A DNA stretch of 64,000 nucleotides from Epiperipatus broadwayi (lineage: Eukaryota; Onychophora; Udeonychophora; Euonychophora; Peripatidae): positions 992,001-1,056,000 of the forward strand of contig JAQFVV010000031.1 in NCBI GenBank assembly GCA_028023455.1, given 5' to 3'. Numbering within the stretch: position 1 is the first letter of the stretch; every line of letters begins with the position of its first letter. The notes under the pieces are model-generated. The model made no database searches, was not told the DNA's origin, and worked only from the letters and a program-made list of their open reading frames with translations. The position numbers and the translations under genes are program-made. Positions 36,462 to 49,486 of the stretch are shown here, piece after piece.

Positions 36462-36814
36462 TCACACGCAGGTGATTAAGTTAGGGATACAATTTAACAT
36501 TTGAGTTTGGGTTCACATGCAAGTGATGATTGGGATTATAATCATTTATGGTTTTCTTAGTTACATGTGGCTTTAATTTACATATACATATGTGACAATT
36601 TAAATCATTTGCAGGTGACATTAATTATTCTGGTTACAAATTAGTTACATTATTATATTTATCATATATACGTATATCACTCGTAGGTGATGATTTTAAT
36701 ATGAGCATTTACTGTTTATATATAGCGTTTCTCATCACGCGCAGGTGATTGTAGTTTGGATTACAAATAATTTAATTTACTTTGCTATATCTACCTCTAT
36801 TACTCGCAGGTAAT
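36462..36814. repeat. Six dispersed hairpin-like sites (ATCAC-N6-GTGAT)
   Basis: Related 15-16-base sites lie at 36462-36476, 36512-36527, 36604-36619, 36676-36691, 36734-36749 and 36799-36814, spaced 50-92 bases apart. Sites 4 and 5 have perfect 5-base inverted arms ATCAC/GTGAT around 'tcgtag' and 'gcgcag'. Site 6 has ATTAC/GTAAT around 'tcgcag', a matched change in both arms. Sites 1-3 are imperfect. The core 'cgcaggtgat' includes an E-box-like CAGGTG. Function unknown. Confidence 0.6.
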
Positions 36815-39800
36815 GAAAAAATTATAAGTTAAAAATTACAGTTTCAAGAGCCTTAATATTACTTTATAGATCAAGGTTAATTTGCTCATGACTATCTATG
36901 CCCAGTTTATGCTATATAACAGGATCTAGATCCATTTTAGAGCTAGCAGAAGTGATTATAAACATTTATAAAGAATATGACATTTTATTAAGTGTGAATA
37001 CTTAATATTCTCTATATAGCTTATGTGCCTATGAAATCAGATTCGAATTCAGATCAAAGCTGAAAAATACAATTATTATGGCGGGATGAACTGATGATTG
37101 GCAGTCAGACTTCAGATACCAAGGCGTATAGAAAATATGAGATCTGAGTTCCTGCATTTCAAATGTGCCTTTTCAGGGGATTTGTACCAAGTACCGGTTC
37201 CCTTTTCCACCGTATTCATTGCTATGGAAATAAGAGACCTTTTAGTCCAGTGATCGAACAACTAATTAAACTATGGGAGTCTCATGCTCCATTTCTGAGA
37301 ATGCAGAATGGGGTGGTGCACAGCCAACCTCCATCTGGAAGAGATAGCTGTCCGAACTAAGAAAGTAATGGTGTAGCTCTGACACATACGCCCATTAAAG
37401 AAATATGCACAGCAACAAATATATATATACGCCGTAGCATTTCTTAAAGACACATTTGCAGCACTGACTACATTATTATATAATAGAAATTAGGACACTA
37501 AATAATAGTTTCCTTCATGAAACTACCGTATATCAATTCATTACATAGCATCTATAATTATGCTATTAAGGAAAGCTTATGAATCTAATTTCTAAAGCTA
37601 TCTATATAGGCATTTATAACTCTAGGGAGGAGTACAGCATTTTATGGAGAATTACAATATAAAGTTACAGCTTTATGCTGTATTTCATCACTCCGGCTAA
37701 ATGTTAGTTAAATATTATCTCTAAAGCAAATCTATCTTAAAGTAGCTGTACGCTTTTAATCATCTCTTAAATAAGACATTTTGTTCCTTTCAAAATGAAG
37801 TTTCTTTGTGCGTTAATGTACACGCGATATTACATATATGTGTGAGGAGATTTAATTGCTCCCCACTAAGTATTTTACTAAGAATAAAACTCCATTTTGA
37901 ACAGATACAGTATAAACAAATACATAATTGAAAATAATAAAATTTGGCATAGATTTAGCTAAAAGAAATGCAAGTTTAAGAGGAGATTTCATGTAAGTGA
38001 AATCTGAAGTTTGGCCTAGTTTCAAAAAGAAATGGAAACGCAATTAGTTTACATCTGATTGATTCAGTTCAATACAAATTTAAGTTGTGTACAAGAATTA
38101 ATAAAGGCAAATATTATCATTACGTTAAAATACGTAAAAGCAAATATCATTAAGTTAAAATATGTAAAATCAAACATCACTAAGTTAAAATATGTAAAAT
38201 AACTCAGAAACTTAATTATCATTTTAGAATAAAGCATTTAAAATTATATGTAACAAAAGTTATGATAAATAATTTAAAATCAATCGATTTAAGCAAGTTA
38301 AAACTAAATAACTTTTAATAACTCAGAATAAGACAAATACATTGAAGTTGAAGCTAAGTCAATCAGAGATAAATAGGCAAACCAACAAATAAATCAGTAA
38401 ATAAATTGAGTATATAAATCAATAATTAAATAAACCAGTTATTAACTCAGTATGTAAATCAAGTCAGTTATCAAATCAAATCAGGCAAGATTTTAAGATT
38501 AAAATAAAAAAAACAAAATTACATTTTAGTAGTGAGTTTAAAGTACATTATTATTATAGCCATAGAGTTTATATTTAGCTAGCTTTAGGAATTATCGCAT
38601 TTTAGTTGAATTATTAGTTTTAAGTAGAGGAAGATTTTTACCGGCTCTTCTTTCTGCTGGCAAACTGGTTTCATGTTGAAAGGCTGTTAGTGGGCATCTG
38701 CTTCTTACGGCTCTCCTCTTACTGTTCTCCACATGGTAGAACTTCCCGGGTCAGGAAGGCAGTAAAATGCCTTCTACTCAGACTCCATGATCATTAGCAA
38801 TTTTAAAACATAAGTTGTCAATGAACTGACTTGAAATAATGTTCGAATGAGTTTAAAATGGCTGCAGAGGCTTATATTATCAGCCTATCCTCCTCTCCTC
38901 TGTAAGTTTTTAGATCTGTTTTGCTAATTTTCTCGCTGTATTCCAAGAATCATGGAATCCCACTGTTTTTTATTTCTTACAGCTGGATTTTCATTTGGTC
39001 ACCCAGGATAATTTATTCATATCTTATTCTACAATCAATTGTTATCATCTTTTTAAAAAACAAATCTACAGATGGAAAACACCTGGTTATATATGTAACT
39101 CTATCAATTAATTTAGCAATATATACAGAATTATAAAATACTTTCAAATATTACTTTTAGAATAATTATTCTAAATAAAGAAATTTATGTTTTAAATCTG
39201 TTAACATTATTCTTTCCTGCATATATGTAGTCTCTTGTTACACATACAACGCATTTTTCATTTATTTACTACTAGAAATATATGTGTGTGCATATATGGG
39301 TTTTTACATATACAGATACACTTTTTATACTGTAGGCTAAAATATACGCACACATACATGACTAATACCTTTAGGTTTAAATTTAGCCTGTTTTTTAATA
39401 CAATATTAACCTGATATACGAGAATTTGGTAATAGTTACTTAGATAGAAATACTACTATAGTATATAGTAGGTGAAACAGTTTGATTGGTAAAGTTGACT
39501 GTTTCAATTACATTCACATAACTTTGGCAAAAATGCAACTCCTAAGTAAAATAGAGTCTGAAACTATGTTAGTTCTAAAGTAGGATTACATTGTTCATGT
39601 AACAATCAAGATTTCTGCTTTATAATGAATATTGAATATGGAATGCTTACAATGGATTTTGCTAAAGATTTGAAAAGTAATGACAAATTACTATTAATGA
39701 TGATTAAATATGTTAATAATAATCTTAATATCATTTACTAGGAGACAATTCTGAATCATAAAATCTAATCTCTGACACATAATTCGCAAATATAAACAAA

Positions 39801-41681
39801 GATAAAAAACTCTTCATTTATAACAATTTCTATTGCAGATACTAAAACTAATTATAGTTTTCTCCCCTTATAAGAGAATTGTTCATGCAAGTATTTTCTA
39901 TAGCGTTTATCATAAATATGTATCCATTATTTTTTTAAAAAGCAAGTATTTGCTGTAGCAATCTTATAATAGTGTTATAGTGAAACTAATATATCTTCTT
40001 TATAAGCTAAAATGGAAGATTTTTTTTAAAGAAAGTTTTATTCATTATATCATTTAATAAAATTGTATCAAAAATAAAATTAAAAATATTTGCATTATGG
40101 TAATTAGACTACAATTTATTTATTTAATTTTCATTCAATAATTTTTATAAGCATAACATTGAAAAGCAACATCTCTTAACATCATAAATGTGAAAAGTTT
40201 GGCCAAAAAGTAAAACTATCAGATAATGTTAAAAACTCTGATTAGATCATAAAGAACACCAAAAATAAATTTTAAAAATCTATATTATAATAGCTAAAAT
40301 AGCCTATAATTTTAATAGGCAAATATTTATAGTTCTGATAGAAATTTCACTTTCACAGCAAAATAAAATTTAAAAAAATTAAACATGTATTTAAAAAAAT
40401 TATATATAATGCATAATGTATGCAAAAATTAAATTTAAAAATGTGCATTATATGGTTAAGTTAAATTCGTTTTTACCCTTTAATTTGCTTTATTTTTATT
40501 TTAATAAATCAGATCTGAATAGCATGTCAACTTTAAAATCATTAACTTTAAAATGGTTAGCAGATTCAATATTAAAATAATGCAACTATATTATGCTTAT
40601 TAGTAAGTAGTTTATATACTATATTTATATATATGTTAATATTTTTAATTGTAAAATATATTTAATAAAAATATTTATTAACTATCACTAATTCTCAATT
40701 TAAAACCAAAACAATTTTTTTAAATTAAATACTCAAAGTTTGTGGTACATTTGAATCTGTGGAATAAGTTAAATTTTTTATTATAAATAACAAATTTTTT
40801 ATTATAAATAACAATTATAATTGTTTATTTTTATATGACATTTTGATTTCAAATGAGTTTTAAAAAATCAATTGCTATCAATATTTAAAATAAGAATATA
40901 CAAAGAAATATGAAGTAATATATTTTACCAATACAAAAAAAAAAAAATTAAAACTTATTTAATAAAACAAAAACCATTTCAGAGCTTAAAAATAAAAGCA
41001 GTTTTTTTTATTTTGTTTGTTTGTTTTAAATCAACTTCAAAGTAGCAAAAGCTAGTTTTCAAAACTTAAAAGGATAAAATAAGAAAAATAAAATCCTACT
41101 TACTTATAAAAATAATTGAAAATATAAATAATTAGAGTCTTCTCCTTTTCTTGAATCTTCGAATTTTCCACATCATTTTTCTAAAAATAATTTTTTTTTA
41201 AAAAAAAAGAATATAATACAAGGATTTATTGTTTCTGTAAATCTATGATCAATTATTTTCAAATAGACTTAATATAAAGTAAAGATACAAAGAAATGCAT
41301 TGTGAACTTAAAAATAAAGTTCTAAATACCATTGATGAAGAATTAAAAACTGTGCTAATATCCTCATCTTTTGTAACCTTTTTTCCTTAACATAAGCAAG
41401 TTCAACTGAAAATTGTAATATAGGTTTATAAATCTAATTGCTTTATTAAAATAAATAACCATCAAACTTAAAAAACAAAATATAACAATTTTCAATTTAA
41501 AAAACCTTTTACAATAAAACTTTAAAATATGATTTTTAAATACTTTTTTATTACTTTATACAATAGAATGTGCATAATTAAATTCTGAAAACTTTATATT
41601 TTATTTCAAATATAAAAAAAGTAATAACTGCACTTATCAATGAATTGGAATAAGGCTGAGCAGTTGATTATTGAACAAGCA
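36815..41681. other. AT-rich DNA, no recognised gene
   Basis: Slightly more GC-rich patches occur at 37080-37450 and 38630-38800. I could not relate their short open frames to any family. A three-unit tandem repeat is listed separately. At 39471-39504 two 9-base inverted arms (TGAAACAGT / ACTGTTTCA) flank a 16-base loop. From 40000 to 41600 the sequence is almost entirely A and T tracts. Confidence 0.45.
38106..38200. repeat. Short tandem repeat, about 30-33 bp, three units
   Basis: Three consecutive units of the form 'caaatatcattaagttaaaa' + 'tatgtaaaa' with a few substitutions. Confidence 0.8.
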
Positions 41682-41787
41682 TTTTTTTTTCATGTGTCAT
41701 AGCATCGGCTGGGAAACGAACCCGCTAACCCGGGACAACTGTTTGTAAGGCTGCTGTGCTGACCCCTCTCGACCACCAATGCTTGAC
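41682..41787 (-). mobile_element. tRNA-derived SINE
   Basis: On the minus strand it starts GTCAAGCATTGGTGG, has A-box-like 'tggtggtcgagagg' and B-box-like 'gggttcgtttcc', then 'cagccgatgctatgacacat' and an A9 tail. It is the same family as 43497-43598 and most similar to it. Flanking T/A tracts make the target duplication hard to define; 'catttttt' may be part of it. Confidence 0.9.
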
Positions 41788-42760
41788 ATTTTTTTGCTTT
41801 TGCATAGTAATAAGGGGAAAAGGAAAAAAATAATAATACAATGAAGTAAAAGACAAACAGTCCATTTTGGAAAAAAAAAATCATCATGAAAAACCAGTGA
41901 AGTCTAAAAAAAAGGCAAAATATTTAATAATAAAAAAACAGATATTGTGAAAAGAAATGTGTTAATAAAAATGAAAATGCTATATGAAAACTAAAAAAAA
42001 AAATTGTAAAGATATTAAAAACAAAAATTGAGACAAATGATAAAAAGTTTTAAAAATAATATCTATAATTCAAAAAATTATATAATTATATCATGATTTA
42101 AAATACAAATTTTTATGGACTATTAATTTTTAAACATACATATAAATTGTCAATTCTTTCCACTTTCAAAATTAAGAAATTAAACTATTGCTAAGAGCAG
42201 AATTTTCATCTATCCACTTTTTCTAACTTGAAAATTCCTATGAGTTGTGTAAATCTTTCTCCTCTACTTTTATCTTTGAGAATATGGTACCTTTCAAGGT
42301 TTACAAATTAATGGATTTGTACTTTCCATAATCAATATTTTTACAAATTAACAGATTTGCAATTTCCATAATCAATATTTTAACAGGTTGAGTATTATTA
42401 GTCTTCTGGTTTGTTTAAATAAATTAAGGAAATGACTTTTTTTCTAAAGAAATATGTTTTATCACATTCATGTCAATTTCTAAAGATATGAACCATTCTC
42501 ACTCTAATATCAGTTGATTTTCTTTTACAATGTATAAATTTAATTCTAACTCTTTAGTGAAGAACTAAACACTAATGTCTATCACTTCAACAATATATAT
42601 TAAATTTCATTTAGATCATTTCCTCAAAGGTAAATTTTTTCAATCTGCAGTTCATTTTTATACTTAGATGATAAGGGTTACCAATCTCTCTTCAATATGA
42701 GTGATACATATGATTCACTATATCCATGGTTATCTGTTTTCCATAGATTCACAGTTAATA
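41788..42760. other. AT-rich spacer with a 40-bp duplication
   Basis: Between 42301 and 42381 a segment of about 40 bases occurs twice in tandem ('tttccataatcaatatttt' in both). No coding text recognised. Confidence 0.6.
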
Positions 42761-43496
42761 TCATCATTTTCAATCATCATCAATCCATTGAATAGTCTCT
42801 GCAAATTTAATCCAATTTGTTCAATCTCTATCTTCTACTCTACACTAGAGCAGCAAACTCCTCATTTCATCCCTCCATTTCACATATGGTTGGTCTTCTT
42901 TTAGGTCTTTTACAATTCTGAGATCTTGTTTAAGATTTCAACTGTCCATCTAGTATAATCTCTTCTAGCAATATGTCCAGTCCAGCACCAAAATTCAGTC
43001 TCTTAATTATTTCAATGATGATAGTAAAAAAATTTTAACATTCTCTCATTATTTCTAACATTCACCTCTCCATACTTTTTTTGACTAAGCTAAAGTTTTT
43101 GTATTGCTCTTGTATTGTGTCCAAATTTCAGATCCATAAGTAACAACTGATAAAACACATTATTATAAAAACCTTCCTTCTCAAAATACATAGGCATATT
43201 TCCTTTTAATATTAAATTATTTTACCAAAGATATTCTATCCAAATTTAATTCTATGATTAATTTTATCCATTATGTTTTCATTATTATTTAATAATCCAA
43301 TCAATGTATTTGTAATTGTTAACTTCTACTTCATCATCGTCAATCTTTATTTTCTTTTTTGAAAAAATCCATTGAACATTATTTTAGTCTTTTTAGCGCT
43401 TATCATTAGACCTACTTTCTTACTTTTATCATTCTTGCTATATTTCCTGAAACTTTGCAAAAACAATCATATCACTTACAAAATCTAGATGATTTA

Positions 43497-43598
43497 GTCA
43501 AGTGTTGGTGGTCGAGAGGTCAGCACATCTGCCTTATAAGCAGTTGTCCCGGATTAGCAGGTTCGCTTCCCGGCCGGTGCTGTGACACATGAAAAAAA
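43497..43598 (+). mobile_element. tRNA-derived SINE with perfect target-site duplication
   Basis: Starts GTCAAGTGTTGG; A-box-like 'tggtggtcgagagg' (43506-43519); an anticodon-arm-like 'ctgccttataagcag' (43530-43544); B-box-like 'ggttcgcttcc' (43560-43570); ends 'gacacatg' and an A tail. The 16-base sequence 'aaatctagatgattta' flanks it on both sides (43481-43496 and 43599-43614). It interrupts RTE copy C, so SINE activity is younger than that insertion. The short tail after the tRNA-like part suggests it depends on a LINE for mobilisation, as SINEs do. Confidence 0.95.
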
Positions 43599-44029
43599 AA
43601 ATCTAGATGATTTAAATAATCTCCATTTACTTTTATTTCCTTAGTTTCCCATTTTAATCACAAAATACTTCTTGCAAAACTGATGTAAAATGTTTTGTAG
43701 ATATAAGTCATTCTGTTGTACATCCTTTGGAATATGAAAATATCCAGAGTTTTATCTTTATGATTCAGTGCTTTAATCACCAAAGAAATTTTTTTTTTAT
43801 AATCTACAAATCAGAAACATAATGGCAATTCATATTCATTGGTCTTTTCTATAACTTCACTCAATATTTGGATGTGATCCATGGTGCTAAAACTACTTTT
43901 AAATCCAGTTTGTTTTTTTTTTTGGTTGCTTAAAATACAAAGTTAGCTATAACCCAGTTATAATTATTTTGATAAATTATAGAACTGATAAAAGAATGAT
44001 ATGTCTGTAATTTCTAATATCTTTATTAT

Positions 44030-44175
44030 TATCTTTTTTAAATATTAATATTAGTACTGCATTCTTCCAATCATCAAGTACCTCTTTATCATTTAGATAT
44101 ATTATCATCTTTTTTAAATACTAATATTAGTAGTGCATTCTTCCAAACATCAAATACCTCTTTATCATTTGGATA
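44030..44175. repeat. About 73-bp tandem duplication within RTE copy C
   Basis: 'ttttttaaata' followed by 'gcattcttccaa' and 'acctctttatcattt' occurs twice in succession (from about 44030 and about 44104) with a few substitutions. Copy D has this text once. Confidence 0.85.
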
Positions 44176-44507
44176 TTTGATATATAGCTTTGCCAGCAAT
44201 TTTTCTATTTCTTTACATTATTCTTTTAAGATATTGATTATAATTCTATCACAACCTGGAGCTTTTCCTTTTGTCATATATTTAATTGCATGTCTCACTT
44301 TTTCATTTAACATTCTACGCAATGCAGAAGTTGGAGTAATTGTAAGGATATTTTTTTTGTTCTTTATTTATATATAATTCTTTAAAGAATTCTTCCACAC
44401 ATTTCATGATGTTAGCTCTTTTTTGTAATAATTCGATCTTTTCTTCTAATTGTAGAAATAAATTACCTACTGTATCTGTTGAAAATGTATATCCATCCAA
44501 TAAGATT

Positions 44508-47500
44508 TAAAATCTGAGCAAAAGTACCCCGAATCCAATCATGCCAGAGATACACAGGTCAGGAACGATCATGAATTCTAACCTATTTGCCCATTCCCTA
44601 AATCTATAACTCTACAGACAACACCTATGGTGATGCCACATAAATTCATTCTATCCCGCAACGGTGCTACAACGTTTTACATAAGAACTCAACTGGTGAT
44701 AATGATGATAAGAGATTGAGTGAACCCGAGATCTAAGTAAAAAAAAAAAACATAAAATAAATATATTAAGGAGATTCAAACAACTGGATTAAAGTTTAAA
44801 CTATAAATATTTATTTGGGCAAGATGAGTTTTATATATATATAATCAACTTCACGCCTTTAAAACTATTTTCATTATAAACATTTAACAAACTTGATACA
44901 ATTATTTTTATTTTAACAAATATTAATTTAGTGCGACAGTTACAATACTGAACATATATTTAAAAATAGGATTTTATTCAATGTTACAAAAATAGGTTTA
45001 TCTGAGTGTTTTGGTGGACGTTTTATACATTTAAAAAAAAATATATTTATAAAGATACAATAGAGTTTATATGATTTTAGTAGGATGCCCTTACCATTTG
45101 ATACATAAGATTATTTTCATTTATAGTTTTTTACAACAATTAAATTTTTAAAAAATTTTTAAAATTTATTTTTTTATATTTTTTTTTAAAAAAATTATTT
45201 TTTTTTTTTTAAAATTTTTTAAAAAAAATAAAATTTTTTTTAAAAATTTTTTTATTTTTTTTATAGAATTATAATATATTTTAAAAAAAAAAAAAAAATA
45301 TTTATAAAAAGTAAAATTTTAAAAATTTTTAATTTTTTTTTATACCAATAAAGTTTGACCCCCCCTCGAAAACTAGAAGGGTTAAAATAAGGATACATTT
45401 TGATCAGTAAGTAGACTAAAAATATTATTTATTTTACATTTTCGACAGAATATTGCGAAACTCTATAAATATAAAAACGGCTAATTTCAATAAAGGGAAG
45501 GGCAGCTTCATGAGAAGTTGGATTTAAACTCCAATGAAAAATATTACCAAAAAAAAGTTTTACTATCGCATATCATTATGATTTATTTTGCTAAACAGGC
45601 TAGAAAACTAACTATAAGAAATGGCAGTGCTAGCATAACATTATCAAGAGAGAAAATGGCACATTTGGATGGGACATGGTCATTCTCCAATTTTTTTAAA
45701 GGTGGTACACGCCAGCTTCATGCTAGAGCGGTACAGAAAGAAAAAGATGGGCAGGAAGTTTCTATGGGCCGGATCAAGGCATAGCCACACAGAGCTTTAT
45801 CTACATTAACCTGCATGTTCTAGAAGTAGACTTAGACTTCTATTATGAACGAGAGCATTAAAATACAGGAAGCTTTGAATCCCTGGAATGAGGTACAGGC
45901 AAATCAAAGCAGTATATAAATATATACTTGGAGGAGAAGAATGACGAACAAAGACGATCATGACTCCCTGGAATGAGTACAGGCAAATCAGATCAAAACC
46001 CATATGCAGCTTATTAATAATTTGATGTATGCTAGCAATGCTATAATAAGAATATAAAGGCACTGAATTTAAATATTAAAATAAAGCCTTAAATGTTTTA
46101 ACAAATACGTAATAATATGCTAAAATAATAACCCATGTAAGATAGCCATTTATCATAATTTAAACTATAATTAATGAAGTGTGCATTGCTCTCCCTTCTT
46201 GAATCAATATTTGGTTTAACATATGAAAAAAATTAAATTTCATGCAATTAAAAATGCAAATAACAAAATAGATTTAAGTCGCCAGCCTTTTTGGCAATGA
46301 TGATCAATAAAGAAATTCATAAAATTAACGGACATCAATATCCACCCCAGATTGCAAAGCATTTATACATTTTGTATAAATTTACGATAAAACATTTATT
46401 TAAAAGCAGGTATTCATTTAAAAGACAAACCCAATCTTACGGGATATTTAGAAATAAATAACAAGAACCCATTAATTTTCCCCCCTTCTATTCCACAATG
46501 AAATATAGAAGTTCATAAGACTAGGTTTGATTGGCATTTACAAATAAAATTAAGTGAAAAATATAAAAATATCATTAAAACTAAATTATAACTGCACTAA
46601 ATTATAAAAATAATAAGAAGCGTGAGTTGGATGAAAAAATTAGTTTGGATAGCAGAGAATTGTTACAAAAAGATTAACATACTCGCCAACTAGCGAGTTT
46701 TTAAAAAAATTGAACATAAAGAAAATATTAATTTTAAAGAGTTACAAATTAGAATTGGCTAATGCGATTATACTGCCTTTGGGCTGGTTATGTCAGGATT
46801 TTATGAAATACTGATGAATCTTCTGTGGCAGGTGGCATTCTTTGACAGCATGGGCATTCTTGAGCAGTAGGAGCTACATCTCTGCATGGCAAAGAGTTGA
46901 GCTGAAGACAGAAGGGAAGGCAGCTTAGGCCTCTCAAAAATTAAACGGACGTGGGGTCGGCTAGCAACAATTGACCAAACTCTGACACAATAGATTTTCA
47001 GCCCTATTTATGTCAGTTTTTAGCCACTCAAAGAATGTTTGTTTAAATTAAACTTCCTGATTCTAATGGATCCTTAATTTACAAAAATCTTTTCTCTATT
47101 GTTAGTAGAGATGCAGTCATGAGATAACTGTCCAAAATAAATTCAAACCAATTTCCAGATTGGAAAGGGATTTGATAAAAATATTAATAGCTAATTAAAA
47201 TCAATTAGCTTTGCTTTAGATTTTACTTTCCTTAACCTTAATTGACAAATTCCTTTTAAAATTATGAAACAAAGTAATGATCCTACCCCTTTAATTTTTC
47301 CTGGACAATTAACAACTGCATCTTCTATCTTGAATATTTATGTAGTTTTATGACAAAAAAGTAATTACAAAGTATTAAAATAAAAGTAAAAAAATACAAT
47401 TTTAAAAGACACAAAGTTAATTAGTATTTTTAATTATATATATATGCTCCTTAATATTTAAAATAATTTTTAAAAAATTTTATTTCAGATTTATATTTAT

Positions 47501-47689
47501 AAATCTCATAGACGTTTCTCAGAAATATACTTATAGTTTATATACATTTTACAAAAAAAAAGGAACAGGATGAAACGTGGGCTGTGGTAGAACAGTGAAA
47601 CTCGATCTTGAACTAAAATCGACTGTTTCTCTACTAATATCAAGATGTGGCTTTACACTTTGGATACTTTTATTCTCTTCTAAAGGTTT
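44508..47689. other. Mixed AT-rich DNA, no recognised gene
   Basis: A more GC-rich patch at 44515-44720 abuts the truncated RTE copy C. Very low-complexity A/T sequence lies at 45140-45345. An 88-codon open frame at 45518-45784 (+) resembles nothing I know, and I do not call it a gene. A phrase containing 'ccctggaatga' and 'tacaggcaaatca' occurs twice (45877-45907, 45962-45990). A GC-richer patch at 46750-46950 has no recognised coding text. Confidence 0.45.
45140..45345. repeat. Extreme low-complexity A/T tract
   Basis: About 200 bases made almost solely of alternating A-runs and T-runs of 3-12 bases. It looks like a slippage-prone tract and is also a place where assemblies err. Confidence 0.85.
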
Positions 47690-48420
47690 TCCTTGCTAAT
47701 CCACAATTATATTTTTTTTTATGATTATTAACTTTTTTTCATACAATTTGAAAAAATTCTAGAAATTTAATTCTTCCAAATGGATCATTTGTGAATATAT
47801 TCATATTCATTTTTATCATAAATCATTTTATCTCAGTAGAAAATTCACTACTGTTTTTTGTATCAACTATATTTGTTGCAATTTTTAATAGTGTATCAGT
47901 TACCTTTTTATTAATTACATTTAAATCAGTACCATCTTCAAAATCTGTTAATATTTTTAAATGATTTGAAAATTCTAATTGAAATTCATTAGAATGTTTC
48001 TAAAAATTACGAATATCAAAAGTGTCTACTGTTTTTCTTAATAATTTGTCTCTAATATTGCATTATCACGTATCTTACAATTCACTAATTGATGATACTT
48101 CCTGTGTTGAATTTATTAAGAATATTCAATCTTGAAATACATATTATTTTATGTTAGTCAAAATATAATTCAATTCTGCTGTACATTAATTTAAATGTCT
48201 CTATGTGCATTTCTGTTTAGCATATTTCTCAAAGACAGAATTCAAAATAGTTTTTAAATTTTTACATGGTGAACTCCACAAGCCCTATGTCCACTAACAT
48301 TTCTAGCACATAATCAATTTAATCCACGCACTTTCATTTTTCAAACATTCACCAATTTTATCATTAATGTCTCCTGAATTTATTTATTTTTCAAGTTTTG
48401 TTATTATTAAATTTTATTCT
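47690..48420 (-). mobile_element. RTE-type endonuclease/linker fragment (copy E)
   Basis: On the minus strand the text NEFQLEFSNHLKILTDFEDG, then DTLLKIATNIV, corresponds closely to the linker of copy A (3001-3130, reading NEFKLELTNRFQILVDF and DTVLKIATKI). Upstream pieces match the end of the endonuclease (GDINDKIGE and ELNYILTN). Stops are frequent. Neither the leader nor the RT part is present. Confidence 0.75.
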
Positions 48421-49486
48421 ATTGATTAGAATGATACATTTCTAATTTGAATAATTTCACATAATATTCATTTATATAAGCTAATTAAGTTTCAGGAGAT
48501 AACAGTTTCTGCATTCTATTTGTAATATGTATATATTTATAGGTTTTCAATATATATATATCTTTAATAAAATCATGCATTTCTAATTTAATTAATAAAT
48601 ATCATTGTGTTGATATATGGGGAGAAAGATAAATTGACTTAATCTCCAGGATCATCTGATAATGTTCCATTCCTGGTTAAAATAATGTAATTTTATGAGA
48701 TAATTGGTTTTCTTTGTGCAGTGACATAAGTGCTTAATTATTTATTCATTTTCATGCTTGTATATGGTTTTATTAATAAATTTCACCAATAAATATTATT
48801 ATCAATGGTAGTAATTGTAATATGTGAGTCCAAGTAAAAAAGTGACTTCATTCTCTCTCCCAGCTATCTAAAGTGCTATTTCTGAATTAATACATGTATT
48901 ATGTAATAACATACTTTAGCTATTCACCACATAAATGAAGATATTGTATATTTTAAAAATAAAAATATTCATTGAGGATTCTTTAAAATATTGTATTGGA
49001 TAATTTTTAATATTGTTTAAATTTAAAATATATAATTTATAAAGCACTTAATAACAAAAGGTCCTTAATTTATTGCACACATGGCTATTATTTTTAAAAG
49101 TAAATAATATTCTATTTGATAATTTTTAATATTGTTTCAAGTAATTTATAAAGCACTGTAGAAAAGTGAGCTTTTTTTTTTAATAATTGTAAGTCAACAT
49201 TATTGACTTTCTTAAATTTAACTAAATATCATAGAGCAAAAATCTGTAGCCTATGTATGTATATATAAAAGATAGCTACATATTAGATAAATAAAGGATA
49301 GAATATGTAAAAAAAGTTACCTTTTTTATTTACTGTAAGTGGACATTTTTTAAAAAATAAATAATGGTAGCCTACTTTTTGCATTTATTTTTATATTTCT
49401 TATATTTAGCATATTTCTTATTATCATATCTATACTAATATTTTAGTTACTTAATTAATGAAAATTAAAATCAGGCAAATATCCAT
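48421..49486. other. AT-rich spacer, no gene recognised
   Basis: Two loosely similar stretches (48980-49060 and 49090-49165) share 'gataatttttaatattgttt' and 'aatttataaagcact', suggesting an old local duplication. No coding text seen. Confidence 0.5.

Larger units (their letters stand above)
42761..44507 (-). mobile_element. RTE-type non-LTR retrotransposon, 3' part (copy C)
   Basis: The plus-strand sequence is collinear with the young copy D at 62.4-64.0 kb. Examples are the stretch at 44250-44330, corresponding to the start of the RT, and the segment at 42880-43200, corresponding to its C-terminal part. The 3' end is a degenerate TCATCA-type tail near 42761-42785. The copy is 5'-truncated near 44507 and has many stops. 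It contains an inserted SINE (43497-43598) and a local tandem duplication of about 73 bases (44030-44175) that the other copies lack. Confidence 0.85.

Noticed and set aside
36462-36814. CRISPR-like array
   Set aside because: The repeats are only about 15 bases, degenerate and unevenly spaced, and the window is clearly animal DNA.
37163-37360. 65-codon open frame in a GC-richer patch as an exon
   Set aside because: I found no motif or convincing splice context; the composition alone is not enough.
39471-39504. Small hairpin TGAAACAGT / ACTGTTTCA as a regulatory RNA
   Set aside because: Nine-base inverted arms are expected by chance in 64 kb of AT-rich DNA; there is no supporting context.
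43497-43598. Functional tRNA gene
   Set aside because: The A and B boxes and an anticodon-like arm are present, but there is no good acceptor stem, it ends in poly(A), and it has a retroposition target duplication, so it is a SINE.
45518-45784. 88-codon open frame as a host gene
   Set aside because: No recognisable motif, no neighbouring exon, and ordinary length for a chance open frame in some parts of this window.
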